From Candidatus Nitrospira nitrificans (GTDB lineage Bacteria > Nitrospirota > Nitrospiria > Nitrospirales > Nitrospiraceae): 64,000 bases of DNA. Each line of letters opens with the position of its first letter. Within the stretch, counting starts at the first letter, position 1. The translations under genes and the position numbers were made by a program. The stretch lies in NCBI RefSeq assembly GCF_001458775.1, contig NZ_CZPZ01000023.1, positions 62,001 to 126,000 of the forward strand, read 5' to 3'. This document shows, piece by piece, positions 10,043 through 18,153 of the stretch. The notes below the pieces were generated by a model. The model saw only the letters and a program-made list of their open reading frames with translations. It was not told the origin of the DNA and did not search any database.

Positions 10043-11692
10043 ATGGCTCGAAAGACCTCTCAATCCGGCTCGTCCCGCGCTTCGCGTGAGCAACAGCCGC
10101 TTCTTAAGCCAACACCATCTGCGGATCAGATAGCGTTGTTGGAAATCTATGACACGACGTTGCGCGACGGGGCTCAGGCGGAGGATGTCAGTTTCTCTGC
10201 TGAAGACAAAGTGCGAATCGCGCAAAAGTTGGATAGCCTGGGGGTTCATTTTATCGAAGGCGGTTGGCCCGGGGCGAACCCCAAAGACATTGAATTCTTC
10301 CGGATGATCAAGACGATTCCACTGAAACATGCCGATGTGATCGCGTTTGGGTCGACCAGAAAAGCCAGTAATATTGTCCGCAAAGACCCCAATCTCCAGG
10401 CCTTACTCGCCGCCGAGACCAAAACCATCACCCTCTTTGGGAAGACCTGGTCGCTCCACGTGACCGATGCCCTCGGCATCTCGCTGAGCAAGAACTTAGA
10501 GTTGATCGCCGATTCCATCGCCTATCTCCACGGAAAAGGACGCCGGGTGTTCTACGATGCGGAGCATTTCTTCGACGGATACAAGACCAATCCCGAGTAT
10601 GCGCTAGCCACCATCAGAAAAGCGGTGGAGGCCGGAGCCGAACGGGTCATCCTTTGCGATACGAACGGCGGCACGATGCCGTGGGAAGTTCGCGAGATCT
10701 GCGGCGTGGTTCAACGCGAGTGTCCGGTGCCGCTCGGGATTCATGCGCATAACGACTGTGAAATGGCCGTGGCGAACTCGCTTGTGGCGATCGAATTGGG
10801 CATCCGGCAGGTCCAGGGGACGATCAATGGGATCGGAGAGCGGTGTGGGAATGCCAACCTCTGTTCGATCATTCCGAATTTAGAATTGAAGATGAAGCGT
10901 CCGGCCTTGACCGATCGCTTGAGCCATCTCAAGGATGTGTCGGGGTTTGTCACGGAAATCGCGAATCTGATGCCCAACAAACATCAGCCCTATGTCGGCG
11001 ATTCCGCGTTTGCGCACAAAGGGGGCGTGCATATTCACGCCGTGCTGAAGAATCCGGCGACTTATGAACATGTCGATCCGGCCCGAGTCGGGAATCGGCA
11101 ACGGATGCTGATTTCCGACTACGGAGGACGGAGCGGGCTTCTCGATAAAATCGAAGCGTATGGGATCACGCTTGCAAAGGACCATTCCAAGGTCGACGAG
11201 CTGATCCATACGCTGAAGGATCGAGAGAGCCAGGGCTATCAATTCGAAGGCGCCGAAGGATCGTTCGAATTGCTCATGCGAAAGGCCATGGGGAGCCATC
11301 GGCCCTCGTTTCAATTACTCGGGTTTCGTGTGATTGTCGAGAAGAAGCAGGAGGATGGAACGACTCTTTCCGAAGCCACGGTGATGGTCAAAGTCGGCGA
11401 TGTGGTCGAACATACGGCGGCGGTCGGGGCCGGACCCGTCAATGCGCTCGACCATGCGTTGCGAAAGTCATTGGAGAAGTTTTACCCTCAGCTTCAGGAA
11501 GTGAAACTTCTTGACTATAAGGTGCGTGTTTTGGCGGCTAATCGAGGGACCGAGTCAAAGGTGCGTGTCTTGATCGAATCGGGAGACCATAAGGATAAGT
11601 GGGGGACGGTCGGGGTCTCGGAAAACATCATCGAGGCGACGTGGCAGGCGCTCGTGGACAGTATCGAATACAAACTTCTCGCGAAGGGCTAG
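10043..11692 (+). CDS. cimA: (R)-citramalate synthase
   Basis: Condenses pyruvate with acetyl-CoA to citramalate, the threonine-independent first step to isoleucine. It belongs to the DRE-TIM/isopropylmalate synthase family. Visible motifs: YDTTLRDGAQ near residue 38 (metal and substrate site), the HxH metal ligands in GIHAHNDCE near 232, NGIGERCGNAN near 265 and HKGGVHIHAV near 325, and a C-terminal LeuA-like regulatory domain (roughly 430-549). The ATG at 10043 gives 549 residues. An in-frame ATG at 9947 would add 32 poorly conserved residues and overlap the leader of the divergent lipoprotein. Neither start has a good ribosome-binding site. Homocitrate or isopropylmalate synthase is less likely because GGWPGANPKD and the overall layout fit the CimA branch. 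Confidence 0.88.
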   Translation: MARKTSQSGSSRASREQQPLLKPTPSADQIALLEIYDTTLRDGAQAEDVSFSAEDKVRIAQKLDSLGVHFIEGGWPGANPKDIEFFRMIKTIPLKHADVIAFGSTRKASNIVRKDPNLQALLAAETKTITLFGKTWSLHVTDALGISLSKNLELIADSIAYLHGKGRRVFYDAEHFFDGYKTNPEYALATIRKAVEAGAERVILCDTNGGTMPWEVREICGVVQRECPVPLGIHAHNDCEMAVANSLVAIELGIRQVQGTINGIGERCGNANLCSIIPNLELKMKRPALTDRLSHLKDVSGFVTEIANLMPNKHQPYVGDSAFAHKGGVHIHAVLKNPATYEHVDPARVGNRQRMLISDYGGRSGLLDKIEAYGITLAKDHSKVDELIHTLKDRESQGYQFEGAEGSFELLMRKAMGSHRPSFQLLGFRVIVEKKQEDGTTLSEATVMVKVGDVVEHTAAVGAGPVNALDHALRKSLEKFYPQLQEVKLLDYKVRVLAANRGTESKVRVLIESGDHKDKWGTVGVSENIIEATWQALVDSIEYKLLAKG

Positions 11693-11724
11693 AGTATTTT
11701 CGTAAGCGTTAGCCAAATTTATTC

Positions 11725-11753
11725 TTGACAGGTTTCGTAACCTCACGTAACTT
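11725..11753 (+). promoter_or_regulatory. Candidate sigma70 promoter for the IHF/HU gene
   Basis: A perfect -35 box TTGACA (11725-11730) is followed after 17 bases by TAACTT (11748-11753), which matches three of six -10 positions. Transcription would begin near 11760 and leave a leader of about 85 bases that includes the (CAGG)7 tract. This is a sequence-only prediction. Confidence 0.45.
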
Positions 11754-11785
11754 AAGCAAAACTCACCGCATTGAGAGAAGTAGAA

Positions 11786-11813
11786 CAGGCAGGCAGGCAG
11801 GCAGGCAGGCAGG
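11786..11813 (+). repeat. (CAGG)7 tetranucleotide repeat in the IHF/HU leader
   Basis: Seven perfect tandem copies of CAGG lie between the predicted promoter and the start codon at 11847, 33 bases before the ATG. Tetranucleotide tracts are prone to slipped-strand length change. Here the tract is outside the coding region, so changes would alter leader length or structure rather than reading frame. Confidence 0.9.
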
Positions 11814-11846
11814 CGGCGAGTTGCGGTGGTCACGTAGGGGGGTGGT

Positions 11847-12122
11847 ATGAGAAAGGCGGATATCGCTGACGAGATTTTCAAGCAAGTCGGCATTTCAAAA
11901 AATGAAGCCGCTGATATCGTTGAGTTTGTCCTGAATATGTTGAAGTCGGTCTTGCAGAAGGGAGAATCGGTCAAAATCGCGGGGTTTGGAAATTTTGTCG
12001 TCCGCAGCAAGGGAGCCCGGAAGGGACGAAATCCTCGAACCGGAGAAGAGATTGGGATTACCCCCCGTCGAGTCGTGACATTTCGGCCAAGCCAGGTATT
12101 CAAGAAGTACGTCAATTCATAG
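11847..12122 (+). CDS. ihfA: IHF/HU-family nucleoid protein (IhfA-like)
   Basis: A 91-residue DNA-bending protein that shapes the chromosome and assists regulation. The full bacterial histone-like fold is present: N-terminal MRKADIADEIFKQVG, VKIAGFGNFVVRSKGARKGR (the family signature near residues 45-65), the beta-arm GRNPRTGEEIGI with the Arg-Asn-Pro intercalating tip, and a C-terminal helix ending RPSQVFKKYVNS. A G-rich ribosome-binding site (GGGGGGTGGT) precedes the ATG. Placement directly before a MerR regulator is typical of ihfA in several phyla. The alpha-subunit name is inferred from this neighbourhood; HU cannot be fully excluded. Confidence 0.85.
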   Translation: MRKADIADEIFKQVGISKNEAADIVEFVLNMLKSVLQKGESVKIAGFGNFVVRSKGARKGRNPRTGEEIGITPRRVVTFRPSQVFKKYVNS

Positions 12123-12247
12123 CAGGATGCTGAAAACTACCACCCGCGTCGTTCTCGCATCGCTTCAAGCCTCACCGTACGACGCATTGTACGACTCGGC
12201 TTCTCGCTCGCTGCGGCCTTGCGGGCGGTCTTTTTGATCATCCTGCG
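12122..12247. repeat. REP/MITE-like palindromic element
   Basis: The 126 bases after the IHF/HU gene begin with GCAGGATGCTGAAAA and end with TTTTTGATCATCCTGC, which are imperfect inverted copies of each other. The inside has further dyads, including CGTAC and GTACG arms around an 8-base spacer near the centre, and GC-rich segments. The layout (terminal inverted repeats, no coding capacity, just downstream of a stop codon) matches repetitive extragenic palindromic elements of the kind scattered through Nitrospira genomes, as I recall. The U-rich 3' end may also terminate ihfA transcription. Confidence 0.6.
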
Positions 12248-12324
12248 TAGACAACACAGACAGGTCAACACAACAACCAGCTCGGCTCCGTCAATATATT
12301 ATAAGGCGCACCGTGAGGCCGGTC

Positions 12325-12675
12325 ATGGGAACTGAACCCAGGCTGGGGAGCAAGGTTTTCTATAAGATCGGAGAAGTGAGTCAGTTGACGAAGCTTCCCG
12401 CGTATGTGCTCCGTTTCTGGGAATCTCAATTTACGTTTCTGAAACCAAAAAAGAGTCGAGGGAATCAACGCCTCTATGTACAACGAGATGTCGAAACCGT
12501 GCTGGAAATCAAGCGAATGCTCTATGAAGAGGGCCATACCCTCGATGGGGTCAAGCGATATTGGGTACGGCGCGGCCGAGCCGCTTCGCGGAGGCTGCGT
12601 CCCAGAGAGGTCGCTAAAAAATTGAGAGGGGATCTTCAAGTTATTCTCAAAATTATCGACTCGCATTCGTCCTGA
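12325..12675 (+). CDS. MerR-family HTH regulator
   Basis: A 116-residue regulator with the MerR winged helix at the N terminus: FYKIGEVSQLTKLPAYVLRF (residues about 11-30), then WESQF and NQRLYVQRDVETVLEIKRML. The ATG at 12325 is chosen because GAGG (12315-12318) lies six bases upstream. A GTG at 12313 would place that site inside the gene. It lacks a recognisable effector domain; the C-terminal 40 residues are basic (RRGRAASRRLRPREVAKKL). Orthologues commonly sit between ihfA and tRNA-Pro. Target genes are unknown. Confidence 0.8.
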   Translation: MGTEPRLGSKVFYKIGEVSQLTKLPAYVLRFWESQFTFLKPKKSRGNQRLYVQRDVETVLEIKRMLYEEGHTLDGVKRYWVRRGRAASRRLRPREVAKKLRGDLQVILKIIDSHSS

Positions 12676-12749
12676 GAAAAGGGTAGGTTTCACTGAAGAC
12701 CATCCCTGATGATCGGTCAAGATGCGGACGTCAGGAGTGATAAACATGT

Positions 12750-12826
12750 CGGGGCGTAGCGCAGCCCGGTAGCGCACTCGCTTGGGGTGCGAGTGGTCGT
12801 GGGTTCAAATCCCGCCGCCCCGACCA
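12750..12826 (+). tRNA. tRNA-Pro (anticodon GGG)
   Basis: A complete cloverleaf. Acceptor arms CGGGGCG and CGCCCCG pair perfectly. The D-arm contains AGCCCGGTAGC. The anticodon stem is CTCGC/GCGAG around the loop TTGGGGT, giving anticodon GGG at positions 34-36, which reads CCC and CCU proline codons. The T-arm is GTGGG-TTCAAAT-CCCGC. The CCA end is encoded (12824-12826). There is no integrase or attachment duplication beside it. Confidence 0.97.
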
Positions 12827-12832
12827 AATGAC

Positions 12833-12898
12833 GTGAAAGGTGAAGCGTTAGGCGCCTCAAGGAAAACGGGCTCTTCATCCTCACGCCATACCCCTTAC
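12833..12898. repeat. Inverted heptad-repeat tract after tRNA-Pro
   Basis: Plus-strand heptads GTGAAAG, GTGAAGC, GTTAGGC begin at 12833, 12840 and 12847. On the minus strand GTAAGGG, GTATGGC, GTGAGGA begin at 12898, 12891 and 12884. The exact 7-base spacing on both arms, with arms facing each other, gives an imperfect inverted repeat of about 66 bases. It belongs to the heptad family seen at several other gaps in the window. Confidence 0.6.
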
Positions 12899-12907
12899 TG
12901 AATCGCT

Positions 12908-12932
12908 AGAGCTGCCTCGGGCAGCTCTTTTT
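12908..12932 (+). terminator. Intrinsic terminator between tRNA-Pro and surE
   Basis: AGAGCTGCC and GGCAGCTCT form a perfect 9-base-pair stem around a TCG loop, followed by a run of T (12928-12932). It would end the tRNA transcript 14 bases before the surE start. Confidence 0.85.
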
Positions 12933-12946
12933 GTTGAAAGTCGACC

Positions 12947-13759
12947 ATGCGCATCCTCGTCACCAATGATGATGGTATCCAGTCGCCAGGGATTGCAGCC
13001 TTGGCGAAGGCGCTTGCCGCCATCGGTGAAGTCTGGATTGTCGCGCCGGATCGGGAGCGCACGGCCGTCGCCCACGCCGTGACATTGCATAAGCCGTTGC
13101 GTCTTCATCAACTGAGCCCACGCACGTATGCCGTGAATGGAACTCCCGTGGATTGCGTGAACCTTGCGCTGCTGAAAGTCATGCCGAAACCGCCCGCCAT
13201 TGTCGTCTCCGGTATTAACAAAGGGGTGAACCTCGGCGATGATGTCATGTATTCAGGCACGGTGTCGGCGGCGATGGAAGGGGCCATCCTTGGCATCCCG
13301 TCCGTAGCCGTATCGCAAGAGGGGCAGGAGAAATTTCGATTTGAAATCGGCGCGATCTATGCCGCGCGTGTCGCGCGTCTGGTCCTTGCTCATGGACTGC
13401 CCGAGGAGACCCTTTTGAATGTCAATATCCCGGATCGCCCGCAACGGGGAATTAGAGGCGCGCGGGTCACCTGTCTCAGCCGAAGGCGGTTTGATAATCC
13501 CATTATCGAAAAACTGGATCCGCACGGCCGCAAGTACTACTGGATTGCAGGAAAGCGGGTCTCGTGGAGTCGCAGTAAGGACGCCGATCATGAAGCGATT
13601 GAAGAGGGCTTTGTTTCCATCACTCCGATCCGCCTGGATAGCACGAACCATGGCGTGCTGGATCAGTTTCGCGCATGGGAGCCGATCATGACCCATGGAG
13701 TCAAGAAACCTCAACCGCTCGCTCGTCGATCCCTCCATCCAGGACAACGAGAGGCGTGA
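12947..13759 (+). CDS. surE: 5'/3'-nucleotidase SurE
   Basis: Metal-dependent phosphatase that dephosphorylates nucleoside monophosphates and is linked to stationary-phase survival. The N-terminal active site is intact: MRILVTNDDGIQSPGI with the Asp-Asp metal ligands at residues 8-9, the Ser in SPG, and the downstream Asn ligand in VVSGINKGVNLGDDVMYSGT. At 270 residues it has a short basic C-terminal tail beyond the usual end. The stop codon overlaps the dedA start by one base (TGATG), so the two genes are probably co-translated. Confidence 0.95.
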   Translation: MRILVTNDDGIQSPGIAALAKALAAIGEVWIVAPDRERTAVAHAVTLHKPLRLHQLSPRTYAVNGTPVDCVNLALLKVMPKPPAIVVSGINKGVNLGDDVMYSGTVSAAMEGAILGIPSVAVSQEGQEKFRFEIGAIYAARVARLVLAHGLPEETLLNVNIPDRPQRGIRGARVTCLSRRRFDNPIIEKLDPHGRKYYWIAGKRVSWSRSKDADHEAIEEGFVSITPIRLDSTNHGVLDQFRAWEPIMTHGVKKPQPLARRSLHPGQREA

Positions 13760-14394
13760 TGGGAGGGCTGATCGAAGCCATCATCGGCGAGTTGAGCCGA
13801 TTCGTCATTGCGTGTATCTCACGATTTGGCTATGGCGGGATCCTCTTCACGATGGCCGTCGAAAGCGCCTGTATTCCGCTTCCCAGTGAAATTATCATGC
13901 CGTTTTCAGGCTATTTGATCACGACAGGACAGTTTACGATGCTCGGGGTCACGCTGGCCGGGGCAGTCGGCAATGTGCTCGGTTCGATCGTGGCATACTA
14001 TGCGGGGGTCTGGGGCGGACGACCGTTTGCAGAGCGCTATGGGCCGTATGTCCTGGTCTCGCGCCACGATCTGGATGTGGCCGATCGCTGGTTCGCCAAA
14101 TATGGAGAAGCTGCGGTCTTTTTCAGCAGAATGCTTCCGGTCGTGCGGACGTTTATTTCGCTCCCGGCCGGCATTGCGAAGATGAATTTCCCGCGGTTCG
14201 TCGTCTTCACCTTTGTCGGAGCGTTGCCCTGGTGCTGGCTGTTGGCCTATATCGGCCTTCGCATGGGCGAACAGTGGGAACATCTGCGGGATTACTTTCA
14301 TCAATTTGACATCGTCATCGGGTTTTTTCTGGCGCTTGCCCTCGGGTACTTTCTCTGGTCCCATTGGCCGAAGCGTAGCCCTACGACTCCATGA
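13759..14394 (+). CDS. DedA-family membrane protein
   Basis: A 211-residue polytopic inner-membrane protein of the DedA (VTT/SNARE-associated) family, connected in other bacteria with undecaprenyl-phosphate or phospholipid recycling and envelope homeostasis. Several hydrophobic segments are visible, with the family signature ESACIPLPSEIIMPFSGYL near residues 34-52 and a conserved FFSRMLPVVRTFISLPAG. The start at 13759 overlaps the surE stop, and longer upstream extensions lie inside surE. The gene ends in an ATGA overlap with cysS. Confidence 0.85.
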   Translation: MGGLIEAIIGELSRFVIACISRFGYGGILFTMAVESACIPLPSEIIMPFSGYLITTGQFTMLGVTLAGAVGNVLGSIVAYYAGVWGGRPFAERYGPYVLVSRHDLDVADRWFAKYGEAAVFFSRMLPVVRTFISLPAGIAKMNFPRFVVFTFVGALPWCWLLAYIGLRMGEQWEHLRDYFHQFDIVIGFFLALALGYFLWSHWPKRSPTTP

Positions 14395-15884
14395 CGGGTC
14401 TTCACATGCTCAAGATCTACAATACGCTGACCGGAAAGAAGGAGCTGTTTGAGCCGATCGCGCCGAAAACGGCGAGGATGTATGTGTGTGGCGTGACGGT
14501 CTATGACTATTGCCATATCGGCCATGCACGGAGTGCCTTGGTGTTCGACATGCTCCGGCGGTACTTGGAATACAGCGGCTATGCCGTGACCTTCGTGAAG
14601 AATTTCACCGATGTCGACGACAAGATCATCAAACGAGCAAACGAACAAGGCATCTCCTGCGGCGCGATTACCGCCAAGTACATTCACGCCTACCATGAGG
14701 ATATGGGTAAACTGGGCATCCGAGCCGCGACGGAGGAGCCGAAGGCCACGGAGCATATAGCCGACATCATTCACCTCACGGAGCAATTGACTGCGAAGGG
14801 GTTGGCTTACGTGGTGGATGGAGATGTGTATTTTGAAGTCTCCAAATATCCGGAATATGGACGGCTGTCAAAACGACGACTCGAGGATTTGCAAGCCGGT
14901 GCACGTGTGGATGTGGATGAACGGAAACGCCACGCCATGGACTTCGCCCTATGGAAAAGCAGTAAGCCAGGTGAGCCGGCATGGGAAAGCCCCTGGGGAC
15001 TCGGTAGGCCCGGCTGGCATATCGAGTGCTCCGCTATGTCGATCCGGCACCTCGGTGAAACCTTCGACATCCATGGCGGGGGGATGGATCTCATTTTCCC
15101 GCACCATGAGAACGAGATTGCGCAATCATGCGGAGCGACGGGAAAAGAATTCGCGCGTTATTGGGTCCACAACGGATTCGTGCAGATCAATAAAGAAAAG
15201 ATGTCGAAATCGTTGGGGAACTTCTTCACGATCCGCGAGATTTTTGAAAAGTCGGAATGGCCGGAAGAAATCATGGGAGAAATTCTCCGATACTTCCTCC
15301 TTTCGACGCATTACCATGGGCCGCTCGACTTCTCCGATCAGGCCTTGAAAGAGTCAAAGAACGCGTTGAATGGCTTCTACGATCTCTTTCAACGGTTGGA
15401 CGAGCCGGAAGAGAAAGCCACAGCCGATCAGGAACTCCGTGAAGTGATCGAACGGTGTCGAGTGACGTTTCAATCGACCATGGATGACGACCTGAATACA
15501 CCCGAAGCGATCGCCTCCTTACAAGGCCTGAAAGCCAACGTCAATAAGCTGCTCAATCAAGGTTTATCCATACCCGCACGCAAAAGGGTCAGGGAAGAGT
15601 TTCGGAGTCTTGGAGAAAATTTTGGACTCTTTCAGTTGGACAAGTGGCAGTTTGGGCCGTTTGTTGTGCCAATTGGCCAAGCCAAGGAAGCCGACGAGGC
15701 CATGCCGATCGGGGTGAAGACATCCGGACTCGCTGATACCGAGATCGAAGATCTGTTGCGTGAACGAAATGAATCCCGCCGTAGAAAGGACTTTCAGCGA
15801 GCGGATGAAATAAGGAAGTCGCTTGCTTCGCAGGGCATCATCATTGAGGACAAGCCCGATGGCACCACCCGGTGGAAGCGCTGA
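14391..15884 (+). CDS. cysS: Cysteinyl-tRNA synthetase
   Basis: Class I aminoacyl-tRNA synthetase that charges tRNA-Cys. The HIGH signature appears as YCHIGHARS near residue 42, and KMSKS as EKMSKSLGN near 270. Zinc ligands are Cys in [10 protein letters not shown], Cys in GWHIECSAM and His in FPHHENE. The DALR-type anticodon region and a C-terminal extension complete 497 residues. The ATG at 14391 overlaps the dedA stop; an in-frame ATG at 14406 would remove five residues and is equally plausible. Confidence 0.96.
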   Translation: MTGLHMLKIYNTLTGKKELFEPIAPKTARMYVCGVTVYDYCHIGHARSALVFDMLRRYLEYSGYAVTFVKNFTDVDDKIIKRANEQGISCGAITAKYIHAYHEDMGKLGIRAATEEPKATEHIADIIHLTEQLTAKGLAYVVDGDVYFEVSKYPEYGRLSKRRLEDLQAGARVDVDERKRHAMDFALWKSSKPGEPAWESPWGLGRPGWHIECSAMSIRHLGETFDIHGGGMDLIFPHHENEIAQSCGATGKEFARYWVHNGFVQINKEKMSKSLGNFFTIREIFEKSEWPEEIMGEILRYFLLSTHYHGPLDFSDQALKESKNALNGFYDLFQRLDEPEEKATADQELREVIERCRVTFQSTMDDDLNTPEAIASLQGLKANVNKLLNQGLSIPARKRVREEFRSLGENFGLFQLDKWQFGPFVVPIGQAKEADEAMPIGVKTSGLADTEIEDLLRERNESRRRKDFQRADEIRKSLASQGIIIEDKPDGTTRWKR

Positions 15885-16647
15885 GGCGCAGGACATTCTC
15901 TATGGTCTCCATGCCGTACGCGAAGCGCTGAAGGCCGGAAACAGACCATTGCAACGCATGTTGGTGCTTCGGACCGACAAACAGTTCACCGACCTGGTGC
16001 AACTGGCTCGATCACGCCGTGTTCCGATTCATATTCAACCTCTGACCTCTTTCGACCGCCTGGTTCCCAACGGCAAGCATCAAGGCGTCGTGGCCTTTAC
16101 CTCGGCAAAGGCTTATCAGACGGAGGAATCGATCCTCGCTCGAGCCGTCCAACGGCATGAGGCGCCCCTGTTGGTCATCTTGGACGGAGTTGAAGATCCA
16201 CACAATCTCGGCGCCGTGCTTCGGACGGCTGAGGGCGCCGGCGCCCACGGGGTATTGATCCCTGAACGACGGGCCGCCGGACTGACGTCAGTCGTGGCCA
16301 AAGCTTCGGCCGGAGCCATCGATCACATTCCCGTTGCGCGTGTGACAAACATGAGCAGGTCGATCGAGTCGTTAAAGACGGCTGGAGTGTGGATCTACGG
16401 AGTGACGCCCGCCGCGAAGAAGCTATTTACGGATGTCGACCTCCGAGAACCGGTCGGTCTCGTCCTGGGAGGAGAGGGAACGGGGATCAGACCCGGCGTC
16501 TTGCAACATTGTGATGAATGCATCCGCATTCCTCTGAGAGGCCAGATCGAATCGTTGAATGTATCCGCGGCGGCGGCCATCGTCCTATTTGAGGCGGTTC
16601 GTCAACGCCGCGCAGCCCAGAGCGGGCCTGACGCTACCGGATCTTGA
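15859..16647 (+). CDS. rlmB: 23S rRNA (guanosine-2'-O-)-methyltransferase RlmB / SpoU family
   Basis: SAM-dependent 2'-O-methyltransferase of the SPOUT (TrmH/SpoU) class, probably methylating a 23S rRNA guanosine. The N-terminal substrate-binding domain (YGLHAVREAL) is followed by the knot domain: motif 1 LDGVEDPHNLGAVLRTAEG, motif 2 LVLGGEGTGIRPG, motif 3 IPLRGQIESLNVSAAAAI. The ATG at 15859 lies inside the 3' end of cysS (26-base overlap); a longer in-frame start at 15823 would overlap further. The stop overlaps a convergent HTH gene by 14 bases. Confidence 0.9.
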   Translation: MAPPGGSAEAQDILYGLHAVREALKAGNRPLQRMLVLRTDKQFTDLVQLARSRRVPIHIQPLTSFDRLVPNGKHQGVVAFTSAKAYQTEESILARAVQRHEAPLLVILDGVEDPHNLGAVLRTAEGAGAHGVLIPERRAAGLTSVVAKASAGAIDHIPVARVTNMSRSIESLKTAGVWIYGVTPAAKKLFTDVDLREPVGLVLGGEGTGIRPGVLQHCDECIRIPLRGQIESLNVSAAAAIVLFEAVRQRRAAQSGPDATGS

Positions 16648-16912
16648 GTACGCCACCCTGGATGGCCGTCTTCAGCAGTTGAGCGGTATTCGACACGCGC
16701 ATTTTCTTCATCATATTGGCGCGGTGGGCTTCCACGGTTTTGACGCTGATCCTCAACCGTTGCCCGATTTCCTTGTTCTTAAATCCCGCCCAAATCAATT
16801 CCAAAATTTCCTGTTCGCGTGACGTGAGAGACTCCGGCCGTTTTGAACGCGCCGGAGGTTCGAGATTGGCAAGAGATTTTCGAGGCCGTGGTTTTCCAGT
16901 TGTCTTTGCCAT
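16634..16912 (-). CDS. Lone LuxR-type (GerE) HTH protein
   Basis: A 92-residue protein consisting of a basic N-terminal tail (KTTGKPRPRKSLANLEPPAR) and a complete LuxR/GerE helix-turn-helix (LTSREQEILELIWAGFKNKE, then RLRISVKTVEAHRANMMKKM). There is no receiver or ligand domain. It is divergent from pilD with about 170 bases between, which holds a GTATA-CTCA-TATAC dyad at 16952-16965. That gap could allow shared control of the pilus gene, but this is inference. Confidence 0.8.
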   Translation of the reverse strand: MAKTTGKPRPRKSLANLEPPARSKRPESLTSREQEILELIWAGFKNKEIGQRLRISVKTVEAHRANMMKKMRVSNTAQLLKTAIQGGVLKIR

Positions 16913-17081
16913 AATAACCGGTTCTCCATATTACGTAGGTCTATGCTTCAGGTATACTCATATACGCAAAATCAAATCTCGTCTATAAATCATAGTCATT
17001 ATGGAGTGATCATTCCAAAATGTAAAGAAAGGCACTCGGCCCTAGTAGGGTTACTGGGTAGGGAAAGAACTCTGGGCAATT

Positions 17082-17867
17082 ATGCATGATGGATCAATTC
17101 TGTTTCCGCTCCTGATCGCCGGCCTTTTCGGTGCCTTCATCGGCAGTTTTCTCAACGTCTGTATCCACCGATTGCCACGGCAGGAATCGATCGCATGGCC
17201 CGGCTCTCATTGTCCCCAATGCTCTCATCCCATTGCCTGGTACGATAACATTCCTCTCGTCAGTTATTTGGTTTTGGCTGGACAGTGCAGGCATTGTGGC
17301 GCGCGCATTCCTTTCCGCTATCCCCTAGTCGAAATCTTGAATGCGTTAGGCTACGCCGGGATTTTCTGGTTCTTCGGCCCAGGCTGGGTTGCAGCGGCCT
17401 ACGGGTTGCTCTATTCAGCCCTCCTTGTGGTAGCCGGGACGGACCTGTCTCATAAGATTATCCCCAATGCCGTAACGTTTCCAGGGATCATTGTAGGTCT
17501 CGTCTGTGCCACCACCATCCTACCCCTCGGCTTCCTGGATAGCATGCTGGGGCTTCTCGTCGGTGGAGGAATTCTGTGGCTTTTGGCATGGGCCAGTCCC
17601 TATCTCTTCGGGAAAGAGGGAATGGGGGGAGGGGACATCAAGCTTTTGGCGATGATAGGCGCGTTTTTGGGCTGGAAGCCTGCCCTGATGACGATCATGC
17701 TAGGATCGTTGCTGGGATCACTCGTGGGAATTGCCCTTATCGCCACACAGGTGATCAAGCGCGAAGACTATATTCCCTTCGGACCTTTTCTGGTATGCGG
17801 TGCCCTGGTGGCACTATTCTTTGGGCAGTCTCTCCTTGACTGGTATCAAGGACTCCTGGCCGGATAA
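17082..17867 (+). CDS. pilD: Prepilin peptidase / N-methyltransferase
   Basis: Bifunctional inner-membrane aspartyl protease that cleaves and N-methylates type IV prepilins. The N-terminal methyltransferase region has GSFLNVCIHRLP and paired CPQC and CRHC zinc-type motifs (residues about 45-75). The A24 protease domain has one catalytic Asp in GTDLSHKIIPN and the second in GMGGGDIKLLA, with multiple membrane segments. At 261 residues it is normal length. It directly precedes a minor pilin operon whose products carry matching cleavage sites. Confidence 0.95.
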   Translation: MHDGSILFPLLIAGLFGAFIGSFLNVCIHRLPRQESIAWPGSHCPQCSHPIAWYDNIPLVSYLVLAGQCRHCGARIPFRYPLVEILNALGYAGIFWFFGPGWVAAAYGLLYSALLVVAGTDLSHKIIPNAVTFPGIIVGLVCATTILPLGFLDSMLGLLVGGGILWLLAWASPYLFGKEGMGGGDIKLLAMIGAFLGWKPALMTIMLGSLLGSLVGIALIATQVIKREDYIPFGPFLVCGALVALFFGQSLLDWYQGLLAG

Positions 17868-17898
17868 CGGCTCTCCTGGCCGATTCCCCCCATTTCGT

Positions 17899-17931
17899 AC
17901 TGTATCTCTTCCGTCAAGAACTGTATCTCTT
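17899..17931 (+). promoter_or_regulatory. Direct repeat ACTGTATCTCTT, 21-base period
   Basis: Two exact 12-base copies start at 17899 and 17920. A spacing of 21 bases, close to two helical turns, places both on one face of DNA. They lie in the 286-base gap between pilD and the first pilin gene, about 220 bases upstream of the pilin start, suggesting an activator-binding site. No regulator is identified. Confidence 0.4.
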
Positions 17932-18093
17932 GAGGTACTGCTCTTCTCCACGATTATCTCCTCCCAGATGGAAGTTGCACCTTCCAGGTTATTTCAGACC
18001 CGTCTCATATTGGTTCCATCGATTCAATAGCTTAGGAGCTTTCAATCAGCCCTTGCTTGGTAAGAGTTGATTCATGAGGTCTTCAATTATAAG

Positions 18094-18109
18094 TGGCATG
18101 AGGCTTGAT
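18094..18109 (+). promoter_or_regulatory. Possible sigma54-type promoter for the first pilin operon
   Basis: TGGCATG (18094-18100), four bases, then TTGATA resembles the -24/-12 pattern TGGCACG-N4-TTGC. The -24 GG is in place but the -12 element has A for the usual C. It sits about 45 bases before the pilin start. Sigma54 control of pilins is common in other bacteria. The -12 mismatch keeps this tentative. Confidence 0.3.
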
Positions 18110-18153
18110 ATAGGGTCGGGCTATCGAGTCACTGCGGACACAGTGAGGAAGCT

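Noticed and set aside
12750-12826. tRNA-Pro as an integration site for a genomic island
   Set aside because: No integrase and no direct repeat of the tRNA 3' end is seen nearby.
16952-16965. GTATA-CTCA-TATAC dyad between the LuxR-type gene and pilD
   Set aside because: Short and AT-rich; could occur by chance in a promoter region, so it is not listed as a separate site.
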